64,000 nucleotides of DNA from Rouxiella aceris. Its GTDB lineage: Bacteria > Pseudomonadota > Gammaproteobacteria > Enterobacterales > Enterobacteriaceae. The notes beneath the pieces are model-generated. The model was not told the DNA's origin. It searched no databases and worked only from the letters and a program-made list of their open reading frames with translations. Position 1 is the stretch's first letter; every line of letters begins with the position of its first letter. The stretch is from the NCBI RefSeq assembly GCF_012933545.1, contig NZ_JAADJU010000007.1, positions 283,361 through 347,360 of the forward strand. The letters run 5' to 3'. A program made the translations under genes and the position numbers. This document shows positions 25,577 to 34,454 of this stretch, piece by piece.

Positions 25577-27124
25577 CTACCAACTGATTCGACACTCCTC
25601 GCGGCGAAAGTTCAGTACCCGGCTGCGATTGGAAATCAGCCTGACATTATAGCCCTGAAAATAGAGGCAAAAGGATTTTTCCCACGGGCCGTCAGGCATT
25701 TTTACCAATAGATGCCCCTGTCCCAGTGAGGTCAGCGTTCCGCTGGCGCGTTGGGTTCCCACGCCCATCAGCAGTTTGTCGCCTTCAATATCAAAGGCGG
25801 CTTTCGATTCGGGGTGCAGCCAGCGGCCCTGGATCATGGCCAGGCAGTTATTGGCTTTAACCGGGGTAAAATAGCGTTCTGCCAAACCAATCTCCCCCTC
25901 AATAGCCTGGCCATTCATGCGCAGACGCATTGGCAAATGAGCAGAGAGCGATATCGCGCTGCCATCTTCTGCCTGATAAAGGTTCTCGCTGGCACCTAAA
26001 TAAGTGGCCACCCCCTGATTAATCGACAACCAGTAAGGCTCGGCGGTGCTGGCGTACAAACCATCGGTTAGCGCAGTGCTTCTGGCTGGCAATGACGTCG
26101 CCAACAGGGCAGACATAACCGTCAGCAGCGAAGTGTATGAGGCGGTGTCTTCCCGGTTGGAAACCAGAGCAACTCCGACTTTTAACTCGGGATGCAATAG
26201 AAAATAGGTCTTATAGCCGGCGTGTGATCCGCCATGACCCAACAGCTGATGTTGGCCAAGGGTCGAATGGGTAATGCCCAATCCATAGGCAGTGGCGGTG
26301 CCATTTTGCAGGCTACGTGGCTGGCTAAGTTGTTGCAGTACACCTGCACCGGGGCCGCTATTGGCTAACAGACTCTGTAACCAGAGAGACAAGGAGCGCA
26401 GGCTACCGGTCAGACTGCCAGAGGCAGAGAGATGTAAACCGGCGCAGGCGGTTTTCCAGCCGTCTTGCGCTTGCCAGTAGCCCGGCACCAGATTGGGGAC
26501 CACATCAAACCAGCTTTCCGGGGCCTGAAAGGCAATATCCAGCGGTTCGGCGATATGACGCTGCAACAGGTCGGCAAACAAAATTCCCTGTTGTTGCAGA
26601 ATGGTCTCGACTAAACGGTAGCCGGTATTGGAATAGGAGATCTCGGTACCCGCCGGAAAATTCAGGCTGCCGTCCTGAGCAAGAAACTCAATAATAGCGG
26701 CAGGTTCGCTGACGTTGTATACCGATATGCCCAGCAAGGACAGGGTTTCCCGCACGTCTGGCAAACCGCCGGTCATATCCAGCGCACGTCCCAGCGTCAC
26801 CTGTGACATTGGCGGTTTCAGCATTGGCAGATACTGTCCCAATGTATCATTGAGCGAGAGATTGGCGCCGCTACGCAATAGCGCTAACGCGGCAAAAATA
26901 TGTTTGGTGACCGAGGCATAGCGCACCACATTGTCAATGGTAAAGCGCTCGCCGGTAGTCAGATTGGCCAAACCACCGCAGGCTTCGCCCTGGATTGACT
27001 GACTATCAAATAAGGTGATGGCACCGCCCGGTTCCCCGGGGTGATCCCAGGCGGCAGTAATACGTTTTGCTGCCGACAGTGCAGCTTGCCAATCTAATGA
27101 ATGCGGTGGATCTTTGAAAGTCAT
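25577..27124 (-). CDS. D-aminopeptidase (serine peptidase family S12)
   Basis: This 515-residue penicillin-recognising-fold enzyme probably releases N-terminal D-amino acids from peptides. The catalytic motifs are present: Ser71-Val-Thr-Lys74 (SxxK), Tyr164-Ser-Asn166 (YSN) and His297-Gly-Gly (HxG). After the catalytic domain (about 1-330) comes a C-terminal region of about 180 residues with two beta-rich lipocalin-like parts. This matches the three-domain layout and near-520 length of Ochrobactrum D-aminopeptidase. No signal peptide is visible, so action is cytoplasmic on imported peptides. AAAGGAG precedes the ATG. It follows the transporter genes after 126 bp. A beta-lactamase-like esterase is the alternative reading. 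Confidence 0.85.
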   Translation of the reverse strand: MTFKDPPHSLDWQAALSAAKRITAAWDHPGEPGGAITLFDSQSIQGEACGGLANLTTGERFTIDNVVRYASVTKHIFAALALLRSGANLSLNDTLGQYLPMLKPPMSQVTLGRALDMTGGLPDVRETLSLLGISVYNVSEPAAIIEFLAQDGSLNFPAGTEISYSNTGYRLVETILQQQGILFADLLQRHIAEPLDIAFQAPESWFDVVPNLVPGYWQAQDGWKTACAGLHLSASGSLTGSLRSLSLWLQSLLANSGPGAGVLQQLSQPRSLQNGTATAYGLGITHSTLGQHQLLGHGGSHAGYKTYFLLHPELKVGVALVSNREDTASYTSLLTVMSALLATSLPARSTALTDGLYASTAEPYWLSINQGVATYLGASENLYQAEDGSAISLSAHLPMRLRMNGQAIEGEIGLAERYFTPVKANNCLAMIQGRWLHPESKAAFDIEGDKLLMGVGTQRASGTLTSLGQGHLLVKMPDGPWEKSFCLYFQGYNVRLISNRSRVLNFRREECRISW

Positions 27125-27250
27125 TGCAAATCTCCTTTATCCTTTTGCCCTGGACACTCGGCCTGCATTCACTTACCCGACTTGCTTCAAGGCAGCAATC
27201 AGGGATGCACAAGCATCTATGGCTTTGGCGAATATAAATGTAGGTCAGGC

Positions 27251-27997
27251 CTAATCGATTTCCGGTTCTTCCAGGCTCAGACTTAACTTTCTAAGCTCGG
27301 CGGTATGCGGATGTTTTACCTTCCCCGCCCGTAAATCATTGGCACTCACAAGCTCAACCATTTGACCACCAATCATTACGCCAATTCTGGTGCAAAGATG
27401 CGTTACCACCGCTAAATTGTGGGTCACCAACACATAAGTGAGTTTCTTTTGCTCACGGAGATCGGTAAGCAGATTTAATATCTCGGCTTGTACCGATACA
27501 TCCAGCGCCGAGGTGGGTTCATCGAGCAGCAATAGCTCAGGTTCCGAGATCATCGCGCGGGCAATGGCCACCCGTTGTCGCTGACCACCGGAAAGCTGAT
27601 GGGGAAAACGAAAACGCACGCTTTGCGGCAAGGCCACTTCATTAAGTGCCTCGGCGATGCGTTTTTCGATATTCAGAAAACCATGCACCGTCAGCGGTTC
27701 GGCAAGAATACGATCGATGGTCTGACGCGGATGCAGTGAGCCATAGGGATCCTGAAACACCATTTGTACCCGCCGGTAGAAGCGTTTTGCCCGTTTGGCA
27801 CCCTGGACTTCGCCGCCAATATTCATCTCGCCGGACCAGTCAGGATTCAGCCCGGCCAGCGCACGCAGAATAGTGGATTTTCCCGAACCGCTTTCGCCGA
27901 CAATGCCAAAGCTTTCGCCGTTGGCCACCTGAAAACTGACGCCTTTTACTACCTCGGTATCACCAAAAGAGATACGCAACTGATCTAAAGTAATCAT
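27251..27997 (-). CDS. Peptide ABC transporter ATP-binding protein (DppF/OppF type)
   Basis: This ATPase of about 248 residues has Walker A (GESGSGKST), [15 protein letters not shown] and Walker B (LLLLDEP). It is the second of the two ATPases of a dipeptide/oligopeptide-type importer. The ATG at 27997 overlaps the preceding gene's stop (ATGA); an in-frame ATG at 28009 with GATGAGG upstream is an alternative. It lacks the C-terminal oligopeptide extension often seen in OppF, which is common for the DdpF group. Confidence 0.9.
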   Translation of the reverse strand: MITLDQLRISFGDTEVVKGVSFQVANGESFGIVGESGSGKSTILRALAGLNPDWSGEMNIGGEVQGAKRAKRFYRRVQMVFQDPYGSLHPRQTIDRILAEPLTVHGFLNIEKRIAEALNEVALPQSVRFRFPHQLSGGQRQRVAIARAMISEPELLLLDEPTSALDVSVQAEILNLLTDLREQKKLTYVLVTHNLAVVTHLCTRIGVMIGGQMVELVSANDLRAGKVKHPHTAELRKLSLSLEEPEID

Positions 27998-28824
27998 GCA
28001 GTTTTCCATGCCTCATCGCGCACCAGGATCGGCAGGCGCTCTCTGGGGTGGGTCAGCGACGGCAGACACTCCAGCAGTCCGCGGGTATAAGGGTGCTGCG
28101 CGTGGCGTAACTCGCCCGCTTGCAGGGTTTCGACAATACGCCCGGCGTACATTACCGCCACGCGATCGCAAAATTTTGATACCAGCGGCAGATCGTGACT
28201 GATGAGGATCAGCCCCATACCGCGGCGCGAAACCAAATCATCGAGCAGACGCAGGATCTCGGCTTGCACGGTGGCATCGAGGGCGCTGGTGGGTTCATCG
28301 GCGATCATCAACTCAGGGTCGGGCGCCAGCATCATGGCAATCATCACCCGTTGACCCATACCGCCGGATACTTCATGGGCATAGCGTTCTGCCACCTTGT
28401 GCGGATCGCGAATACGCACCTGGTCAAGTAGATCAATGGCCGCTTCCATCGCCTGACGCTTAGTGCCGCCTTTGTGCGTTAGCCAGGCTTCGGCAACCTG
28501 TTTACCCAGCGGCATCACCGGATTAAGCGAGTATTTGGGATCTTGCAGAATAAAGCCCACGCGCTTGCCGCGGATTTGCCGCATCTGTTTTTCGCTGGCA
28601 TTGCGCAGATCAATACCGTCAAACGCCAGGGTATCGGCACGGCAATGGGCGCTGGCAGGTAACAGATTCATCAGGCAACGCGCGGTCAGCGATTTCCCCG
28701 AGCCGCTTTCGCCGACAATGCCCAGCTTTTCCTTGCCCAACGATAAAGAGACGCCGCGTACCGCATCAAAGCTGCCGTTACGAGTGGCAAAGGTAATATG
28801 TAAATTTTTGATATCGACCAGCAT
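27994..28824 (-). CDS. Peptide ABC transporter ATP-binding protein (DppD/OppD type)
   Basis: This 276-residue ATPase has Walker A (GESGSGKSLTARCL), signature SGGMGQRVMIAMML, Walker B (LMIADEP) and the H-loop (LISHD). It pairs with the product of 27251 to energise peptide import. The C-terminal region (HPYTRGLLECLPSLTHPRERLP) is the family oligopeptide-transporter motif. It overlaps both neighbours by a few bases, indicating a tightly coupled operon. Confidence 0.92.
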   Translation of the reverse strand: MLVDIKNLHITFATRNGSFDAVRGVSLSLGKEKLGIVGESGSGKSLTARCLMNLLPASAHCRADTLAFDGIDLRNASEKQMRQIRGKRVGFILQDPKYSLNPVMPLGKQVAEAWLTHKGGTKRQAMEAAIDLLDQVRIRDPHKVAERYAHEVSGGMGQRVMIAMMLAPDPELMIADEPTSALDATVQAEILRLLDDLVSRRGMGLILISHDLPLVSKFCDRVAVMYAGRIVETLQAGELRHAQHPYTRGLLECLPSLTHPRERLPILVRDEAWKTA

Positions 28825-29738
28825 TAGCGCTCCTTGGGATCGAGGACGTCACGTAAACCGTCGCCGAGAAAATTAAAGGCCAACGAGGTAACAAAAATGG
28901 CGATAGCCGGAATAAGCGGCACCCACCATTCGCTGAACAGGAAACGCCGCGCGGTGGCAATCATCGCCCCCCATTCCGGTGACGGCGGCTGTGCGCCCAT
29001 CCCCAAAAAGCCAAGGCTGGCTGCGGTAATAATAATGGAGCTCATATCCAGCGTGACACGTACCACCAGACTTGGTACACACAGCGGCATAATATGGCGC
29101 AGCACAATACGCGCCGGGGTTGCCCCGGTGAGACGGCAGGCAGCAATAAAGTCAGTACCGCGTACCTGCATGGTTTCGGCGCGGGCCAGGCGTGCATAAG
29201 GCGGCCAGGCGGTGAGGGCGATAGCCAGGATGGCGCTTTCAATACCGGGACGCAGAGCGGCAACAAAGGCCAGCGCCAGGATCAGTCGCGGGAAGGCGAG
29301 AAAAATATCGGTCAGACGCATCAGCACCCGATCCACCAGTCCCCCGGCATAACCGGCAACGCAGCCAATCAGCAGTCCCAGTGGCGCGACTATGGCCACC
29401 ACGATAATGACCATGCCGAGGGTAATGCGTCCACCATAGAGGATGCGGCTATAGGTATCGCGCCCGAGTTCGTCGGTACCTAACCAGTGCAGTGCCGATG
29501 GCTTCGACAGGCGATTGGCCAGATCCTGCGCCCCTGGCGAATAATGGGTCAGCAGCGGTGCGCATAGCGAGATGGCCAGCACCAGCAGTACGGTAATCAA
29601 GCCTATCAGCGCCAGCGGGTTGGCGCGTAGGCCCAGCCAGATACGATAACGTCTACCCCAGATAGCTTGCCTGCGGGTTTTGGGTGTCTCATCGAGCAGC
29701 CATGCTCGAGACCCCGGTCGTGCGGATAAAAGGGTCAT
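28824..29738 (-). CDS. Peptide ABC transporter permease (DppC/DdpC type)
   Basis: This 304-residue inner-membrane permease has an N-terminal cytoplasmic stretch, about six transmembrane helices and the EAA loop (ARAETMQVRGTDFIAACRLTGATPARIVLRHIMP). The segment LGTDELGRDTYSRILYGGR is diagnostic of the DppC/OppC group. It is coupled by overlap to the genes on both sides. Confidence 0.93.
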   Translation of the reverse strand: MTLLSARPGSRAWLLDETPKTRRQAIWGRRYRIWLGLRANPLALIGLITVLLVLAISLCAPLLTHYSPGAQDLANRLSKPSALHWLGTDELGRDTYSRILYGGRITLGMVIIVVAIVAPLGLLIGCVAGYAGGLVDRVLMRLTDIFLAFPRLILALAFVAALRPGIESAILAIALTAWPPYARLARAETMQVRGTDFIAACRLTGATPARIVLRHIMPLCVPSLVVRVTLDMSSIIITAASLGFLGMGAQPPSPEWGAMIATARRFLFSEWWVPLIPAIAIFVTSLAFNFLGDGLRDVLDPKER

Positions 29739-30748
29739 TTTACGCGAGGATCCAGTAGTCGATAGAGAAGGTCGGCAAACAGATTAAGCAGCACGTAGAT
29801 GGCGCCAATCAGCAAGGTGGAACCGATAACGGGGTTCATATCTGCATTCATCAGCGAGACTGTCAGATATTGTCCCAGGCCAGGCCAGGAAAACACATTC
29901 TCGGTGACCACAGCACCTTCCAGCAGCCCGGCGTAGGTCAATGCCAGCACGGTGATTAGCTGCACACCTACCGTCGGGAAGGCATGTTTCCAGATCACCC
30001 GACTGGCCGACAGGCCCTTAGCGCGTGCGGTAATAATATATTCGCCGCCCAAGGCGTTAAGCATAAAGGTTCGGGTCATTCGGGTGATATACGCCATGCT
30101 GAAATAGGCGAGGATCAATACCGGCTGCACCATATGCGCCAACGCATCCCAGAACGCGCCCGTATCGCCGGCCAACAACGAGTCCACCGTCAGTAGCCCG
30201 GTAACCTGCGGGATCATATCCTGATAGATAATGTCCTGACGGCCCGGTCCCGGTGCGATGCCCAGCGCAGAATAAAAAATCAGCAGGCTGAGCAAGGCCA
30301 ACACAAACACCGGCAGCGAGTGTCCGGCCAGGCAGACCACGCGAATGGTCTGGTCGATCCAGCTACCTTGCCGCGTAGCCGCCCATACCCCGAGCGGAAT
30401 GCCAACCAGCGCGGCAATAATGATCGCCGCGGTGGCAAGCTCAAGGGTAGCCGGAAAGTAACGGGCAATATCGCTGGTGACCAGATTGGAGGTGAGGGCA
30501 GAACGGCCCAGGTCGCCGTGGGCCAACTGATTGAGATAGTGTAAAAACTGCATCCACAGGGGCTGATCCAGCCCCATTTCATGACGTACACGTTCGACGA
30601 CCGACTCCGGGGCATTGTCGCCCACGGCAGCCAGCACCGGGTCTGTCGGCATTACCCGCCCAATAAAGAAGGTAATCACCGACAAGCCAAACAAGGTAAG
30701 ACAAACGCTGATGCAGGTACTCAGATAACCTTTGAGTCTCATGCTCAC
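29735..30748 (-). CDS. Peptide ABC transporter permease (DppB/DdpB type)
   Basis: This 337-residue permease has a family-typical N-terminal helix (STCISVCLTLFGLSVITFFIGRVMPTDPVL), a periplasmic loop (GLDQPLWMQFLHYLNQLAHGDLG) and five more helices with the EAA loop (YIITARAKGLSASRVIWKHAFP). It forms the channel with the product of 28824. Its start overlaps the end of the binding-protein gene. Confidence 0.93.
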   Translation of the reverse strand: MSMRLKGYLSTCISVCLTLFGLSVITFFIGRVMPTDPVLAAVGDNAPESVVERVRHEMGLDQPLWMQFLHYLNQLAHGDLGRSALTSNLVTSDIARYFPATLELATAAIIIAALVGIPLGVWAATRQGSWIDQTIRVVCLAGHSLPVFVLALLSLLIFYSALGIAPGPGRQDIIYQDMIPQVTGLLTVDSLLAGDTGAFWDALAHMVQPVLILAYFSMAYITRMTRTFMLNALGGEYIITARAKGLSASRVIWKHAFPTVGVQLITVLALTYAGLLEGAVVTENVFSWPGLGQYLTVSLMNADMNPVIGSTLLIGAIYVLLNLFADLLYRLLDPRVK

Positions 30749-32340
30749 GCTTTAACAACCTTATCGTAGGGACTGGTGCTCATCACGGTTAACATCACGC
30801 CGCTGATATCATGTCGACAGGCGGCCGTTAAGGTCGGCTGGAACATAATCATAAACGGACTGTTCTCCATATGCCGGGTTTGCAGTTGCTCGTACAGCTT
30901 GATACGCGTGGCGGGGTCCGACTCGTGCAGCGCCTGGCTGCTGAGATCGGAAATGGTTTTATCCTGCCAGCTGCAACGCCATGCCAGCGTGCGGCTTTTG
31001 GCTTTATCGCTGTTATCGGGATTGCTGCAAAAGGTTTCGGCATTCGAGTTGGGATCAAAATAGTCTGCACCCCATTGCGTCAAGGCCAGCTGTTGCTGAC
31101 GGGCACGCATTTTGGTCAGCACCTGACGGCTTTCGGCGGCCAGCAGCGTCACTTTAATGCCAATTTCAGCCAGGTTTGACTGAATGGCTTGCGCGATATC
31201 GGCAGAAGGCGACGCCGAGTAGTGATCGAGGGTGATCTCAAAACCATTGGGAAAACCGGCTTCTGCCAACAGGGCTTTGGCTTTGGCGACATCGCGTTTA
31301 TACATTATGGTATTGACCGCCGCCGGAAACCCTTCAGGCAGAAAACTCTGATGGATTTTATGGGTCAGCGGGATGATATTTTTCTGAATTTTTTCGTAGT
31401 CGATGGCCCATTTGATGGCTTGCCATACCTGCGGCTTGGCCAGATTAGGGTGAGCCACATTGCCAGATACCATCAGCGTAGCGGCAATCCCTTTTTGTAC
31501 CAGGGTAAAGTTTTTATCGTCTTTTAACGGGCGTAGCTGTTCGGTGGTCAGGTTGCGGGCAATATCAATATCGCCTTTTTGCAGCATCAGCAACTGGGCA
31601 GAAGGATCGGTGATATGACGCATAATGACGCGTTCAATTTTACCCGCCTGCGGATGGTTTTTGTTGCTCTCAAGGATCACGGTTTCACTGACTTTCCAGG
31701 TACGCAAGGTATAAGCCCCGGAACCGGCACTGTTGGTTTTCAGCCAGGCATTGCCGAGATCATCGCCTTTTTGATTGGCCAGACAGGCCGATTTCTGCAC
31801 CACAGAGCCGACGTTGGCCGACAGGCAATAGAGCAGAAAGGATTCAGACGCCGGTTCGGCGGTTTTAATGACCAGAGTTTGCGCATCTGGTGCGCTGATA
31901 AACTGTTCAACGTTGTCTTTGGTATAACCAAACTGGTTGATGATATAGGCCGGGCTTTTATCCAGCTTAACCACGCGCTGTAATGAGAAAGCGGCGTCTT
32001 CGGCGGTTAATGGTGAGCCATCGGCGAATTTGGCCTGCGGATCCATTTTAAAGGTAAAGGTTTTTTTATCGTCTGAGACGCTCCATGACAAGGCAAGGTC
32101 GCCTTCGATTTCATCCGGGGCACTCAGTTTCGGTTTTACCAATAGTTGATAGAGATTGCCGGTGACTTCTTCACCTACGCTTTCGAAGGCTTCATGGGGG
32201 TCAAGGCTGGTAATGATATCCAGTTGGATCGCCATCACCAACATGGTTTTTGGCGTCGCAGCAAAAACGCTGTCAAAACTCAGGTAAGATAAAACAGGAA
32301 TAGCAGTAAAACCGGTAATAAAATTACGCCTTGTGACCAT
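30745..32340 (-). CDS. Peptide ABC transporter substrate-binding protein
   Basis: This is a 531-residue family-5 (DppA/OppA/DdpA-like) binding protein. It begins MVTRRNFITGFTAIPVL, a twin-arginine-like leader with cleavage probably after VFAA. The start at 32340 is chosen for GGGAG 6-10 nt upstream; the open frame runs to 32424 but without a better RBS. Typical segments are LDPHEAFESVGEEVTGNLYQ and LSWSVSDDKKTFTFKM. It is the first gene of the leftward operon SBP, permease, permease, ATPase, ATPase, D-aminopeptidase. The enzyme partners suggest a substrate of D-amino-acid-containing peptides, which is inference. Confidence 0.9.
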   Translation of the reverse strand: MVTRRNFITGFTAIPVLSYLSFDSVFAATPKTMLVMAIQLDIITSLDPHEAFESVGEEVTGNLYQLLVKPKLSAPDEIEGDLALSWSVSDDKKTFTFKMDPQAKFADGSPLTAEDAAFSLQRVVKLDKSPAYIINQFGYTKDNVEQFISAPDAQTLVIKTAEPASESFLLYCLSANVGSVVQKSACLANQKGDDLGNAWLKTNSAGSGAYTLRTWKVSETVILESNKNHPQAGKIERVIMRHITDPSAQLLMLQKGDIDIARNLTTEQLRPLKDDKNFTLVQKGIAATLMVSGNVAHPNLAKPQVWQAIKWAIDYEKIQKNIIPLTHKIHQSFLPEGFPAAVNTIMYKRDVAKAKALLAEAGFPNGFEITLDHYSASPSADIAQAIQSNLAEIGIKVTLLAAESRQVLTKMRARQQQLALTQWGADYFDPNSNAETFCSNPDNSDKAKSRTLAWRCSWQDKTISDLSSQALHESDPATRIKLYEQLQTRHMENSPFMIMFQPTLTAACRHDISGVMLTVMSTSPYDKVVKA

Positions 32341-32584
32341 GTTGTCTCCCATCGTGTTGATAGTTAAATTAAAAGTTAAATTTTGTTGTTTCTTACCCTT
32401 GACTTGTCGCTCGGGCTTTGCCACTAATGAAAAGCCTGACAGCCTCGCCGCATTGCCCTGTTATCCACAAAAAAAGTAATGTGAAATAGTGCTCAAAGCT
32501 GGTGCGCATCACTGATGAATTGCACCCTTAAGGCGCGAGAGCTGATAAATCTATGTCGTGCTTAACCAAGGGTAGACCTTTTTT
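32341..32584. promoter_or_regulatory. Divergent control region between peptide operon and dipeptidase
   Basis: This 244-bp region must contain the promoters of both the leftward transporter operon and the rightward dipeptidase gene. A weak CRP-like half match (TGTGA-N6-GCTCA near 32480) is the only motif noticed. No clear LacI operator palindrome was found. Confidence 0.35.
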
Positions 32585-33721
32585 ATGAATAACAAAGTCA
32601 GTGAAATCGAGAGCCTGGTACCGGTATTTGACGGCCATAATGATGTTTTATCGCAACTTTGGTTAAACCATCATCAGCAACCGGAGCATGCGTTCCTCCA
32701 GGGACCCGCCTGTGGGCAATTGGATCTGCCACGCTGCCGTGAGGCTGGCTTTGCGGGAGGCCTGTTTGCTGCCTATGTTTCTTCGCCCAAATTACCCTCT
32801 GTAGCCACTGACTCAGGGGATACAGCAAATATCGTGCCTGGTTGCGGGATCGATACGCGTTTTCTGTTGGAAGGGACTAAAAAACATCCTGATTTTTCGC
32901 CTACTCCCGATCTCAATTCTGCGCGCGACGTCACAATTGGCATGATGGCGTTTTTGTTGCGCATCGAAAAATCCTCCGCGGGGGCGGTAAAAATTTGCCG
33001 CAGCGCGCATGAAATTCGCCAGGCGATGCAAAATCAGGCATTAGCTGTAGTTATGCATATTGAAGGTGCCGAGGCGATTGACCCGGATCTCTATTTGCTG
33101 GATGTGCTATATGCCATGGGTTTGCGTTCAATCGGACCGGTATGGAGTCGTCCAAATATTTTCGGCCACGGTGTACCCTTTAAATTCCCGTCAACGCCGG
33201 ATCTGGGGCCGGGTCTGACAGATTTGGGTATCCGCTTGGTAAAAGCCTGTAATGAAAAACGGATTATGGTGGATCTCTCTCATCTTGATGAGAAAGGCTT
33301 TTGGCAGGTGGCAAAGCACAGCGATGCGCCGCTGGTGGCCAGTCACTCCAATGCGCATGCCCTTAGCGCCCAGTCGCGTAATCTGACGGATAAGCAGTTG
33401 GCGGCGATTAAAGAGAGCGGGGGCTTTGTCGGCGTAAACTTTGGTATGTCGTTTTTACGCGAAGATGGCCAAAAGTCACCAGATGCCACCGTCCACGAGA
33501 TGGTGCGCCATGTAGATTATCTGTTGGAAAAACTGGGTGAAGACCACGTGGGATTTGGCTCTGATTTTGACGGGGTGACTTTAACGCCAGATATGGTGGA
33601 TGTCAGAGGTTTGCACAAGCTGGTAGCCGCATTGCGTGAAGCGGGCTACAACCAGGCGCTGCTGGAGAAGGTGTGTCATAAGAACTGGATCAAGGTATTG
33701 GAGAGGACCTGGGGGGAGTAA
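32585..33721 (+). CDS. Membrane dipeptidase family (M19) zinc dipeptidase
   Basis: This 378-residue renal-dipeptidase-family metallopeptidase hydrolyses dipeptides, including L-D and D-containing ones in known bacterial members. Expected metal ligands are visible: His18 and Asp20 (DGHND), Glu in VMHIEGAEA, His in VASHSN, and Asp in GFGSDFDG. No signal peptide is present, so it acts in the cytoplasm. It is divergent from the peptide transporter whose operon ends with a D-aminopeptidase. Together they look like a peptide scavenging unit able to cope with D-residues. Its 3' end directly meets repeat locus 2. Confidence 0.9.
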   Translation: MNNKVSEIESLVPVFDGHNDVLSQLWLNHHQQPEHAFLQGPACGQLDLPRCREAGFAGGLFAAYVSSPKLPSVATDSGDTANIVPGCGIDTRFLLEGTKKHPDFSPTPDLNSARDVTIGMMAFLLRIEKSSAGAVKICRSAHEIRQAMQNQALAVVMHIEGAEAIDPDLYLLDVLYAMGLRSIGPVWSRPNIFGHGVPFKFPSTPDLGPGLTDLGIRLVKACNEKRIMVDLSHLDEKGFWQVAKHSDAPLVASHSNAHALSAQSRNLTDKQLAAIKESGGFVGVNFGMSFLREDGQKSPDATVHEMVRHVDYLLEKLGEDHVGFGSDFDGVTLTPDMVDVRGLHKLVAALREAGYNQALLEKVCHKNWIKVLERTWGE

Positions 33722-33751
33722 GCGGTGGGTTTTTAAATTACTTGTTTGTTT

Positions 33752-34080
33752 TTGATTGCAAATTTGCTTTTAACTTCAACTTCAAGGTCAAGGTCAGCTT
33801 CAAGGTCAAGGGCATTCGCTGCGCTCACTGGGCGGCGGCCCAGACCGCCCAAAGGAGGCGAAGGCGCGCCTCCTTTGGAATCCTGCGCCTTGTCCAAATT
33901 GAACAGTGTCGTGCCCTCGGTTGTAGTTCTTTCCAGTGACATCGGTGTGTGGCCTAAACCACGCCGCTGCGCGGTCCCTTCACTCGGTCGCGAGCCAAAA
34001 GCGTCTCGCTCCACGTCGCTCAGCGTAGGTTTTGAATCGGCCAGTAAGCATTTAAAGCAAAACCGGCAACATTAAAGGTC
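33752..34080 (-). repeat. B module of repeat locus 2 (inverted relative to locus 1)
   Basis: This is homologous to 24014-24400 on the opposite strand. It has the AAGGTC-type hexanucleotide microsatellite (33772-33812), the 12-bp hairpin (33849-33878) and the core (GAGCCAAAAGCGTCTCGCT near 33983). Open frames on both strands across it also appear in the other copies, but they follow from composition and near-identity of the copies. Confidence 0.88.
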
Positions 34081-34092
34081 AACTGCGAAAGG

Positions 34093-34146
34093 CAGAAAAG
34101 ACAAAAAGACAAAAAGACAAAAAGACAAAAAGACAAAAAGACAAAA
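34093..34146 (+). repeat. 8-bp microsatellite (GACAAAAA)n in repeat locus 2
   Basis: Six GAC units at exact 8-bp spacing (34100 to 34142) lie between the B and A modules, as in the other two loci. The unit number differs between loci. Confidence 0.9.
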
Positions 34147-34454
34147 CAGTAGTTTCTGAAACCGTATGGTGTACAGAGCTGACTGGCACATTCAGAGACG
34201 GCGCCGCGCGAAGCGGAGGGAGACGTTTTTGGCTCCCGACCGAGCAAGGGGACTGCGCAGCAGCGCGGCTCGTGCCACGCTGGGAGTCACTGAAACATAG
34301 CCGGTAATAGGCAGCAGACAAATCAACAACACCAAAAGGCCCAGGATTGTTAAGGAGCGGGCCAGCGCTCCTTAACTCGGTTCGGCACAGCGGGTTAAGC
34401 TGCCACCGCTATTATAAAACCGAAACAGCTCCTCGGAGTTAATTGACTTTAAGC
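34147..34454 (-). repeat. Single A unit of repeat locus 2 (inverted relative to locus 1)
   Basis: This A unit on the minus strand includes the core (about 34208-34245), the conserved CTGCTGCGCAG region and the 11-bp hairpin at 34349-34376. It most resembles the short 299-bp unit, with one copy of the sub-repeat. Repeat similarity ends exactly at the uxuA stop codon (34455-34457). Confidence 0.9.

Noticed and set aside
33733..34075. Overlapping ORFs of 60-110 codons on both strands of the B modules (also 24026-24443 and 63062-63428), with similar peptides in all three copies
   Set aside because: The copies are nearly identical DNA, so any frame is conserved. Frames are open on both strands at once, no good RBS precedes them, and they run into low-complexity hexamer repeats. 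I treat them as artefacts of repeat composition.
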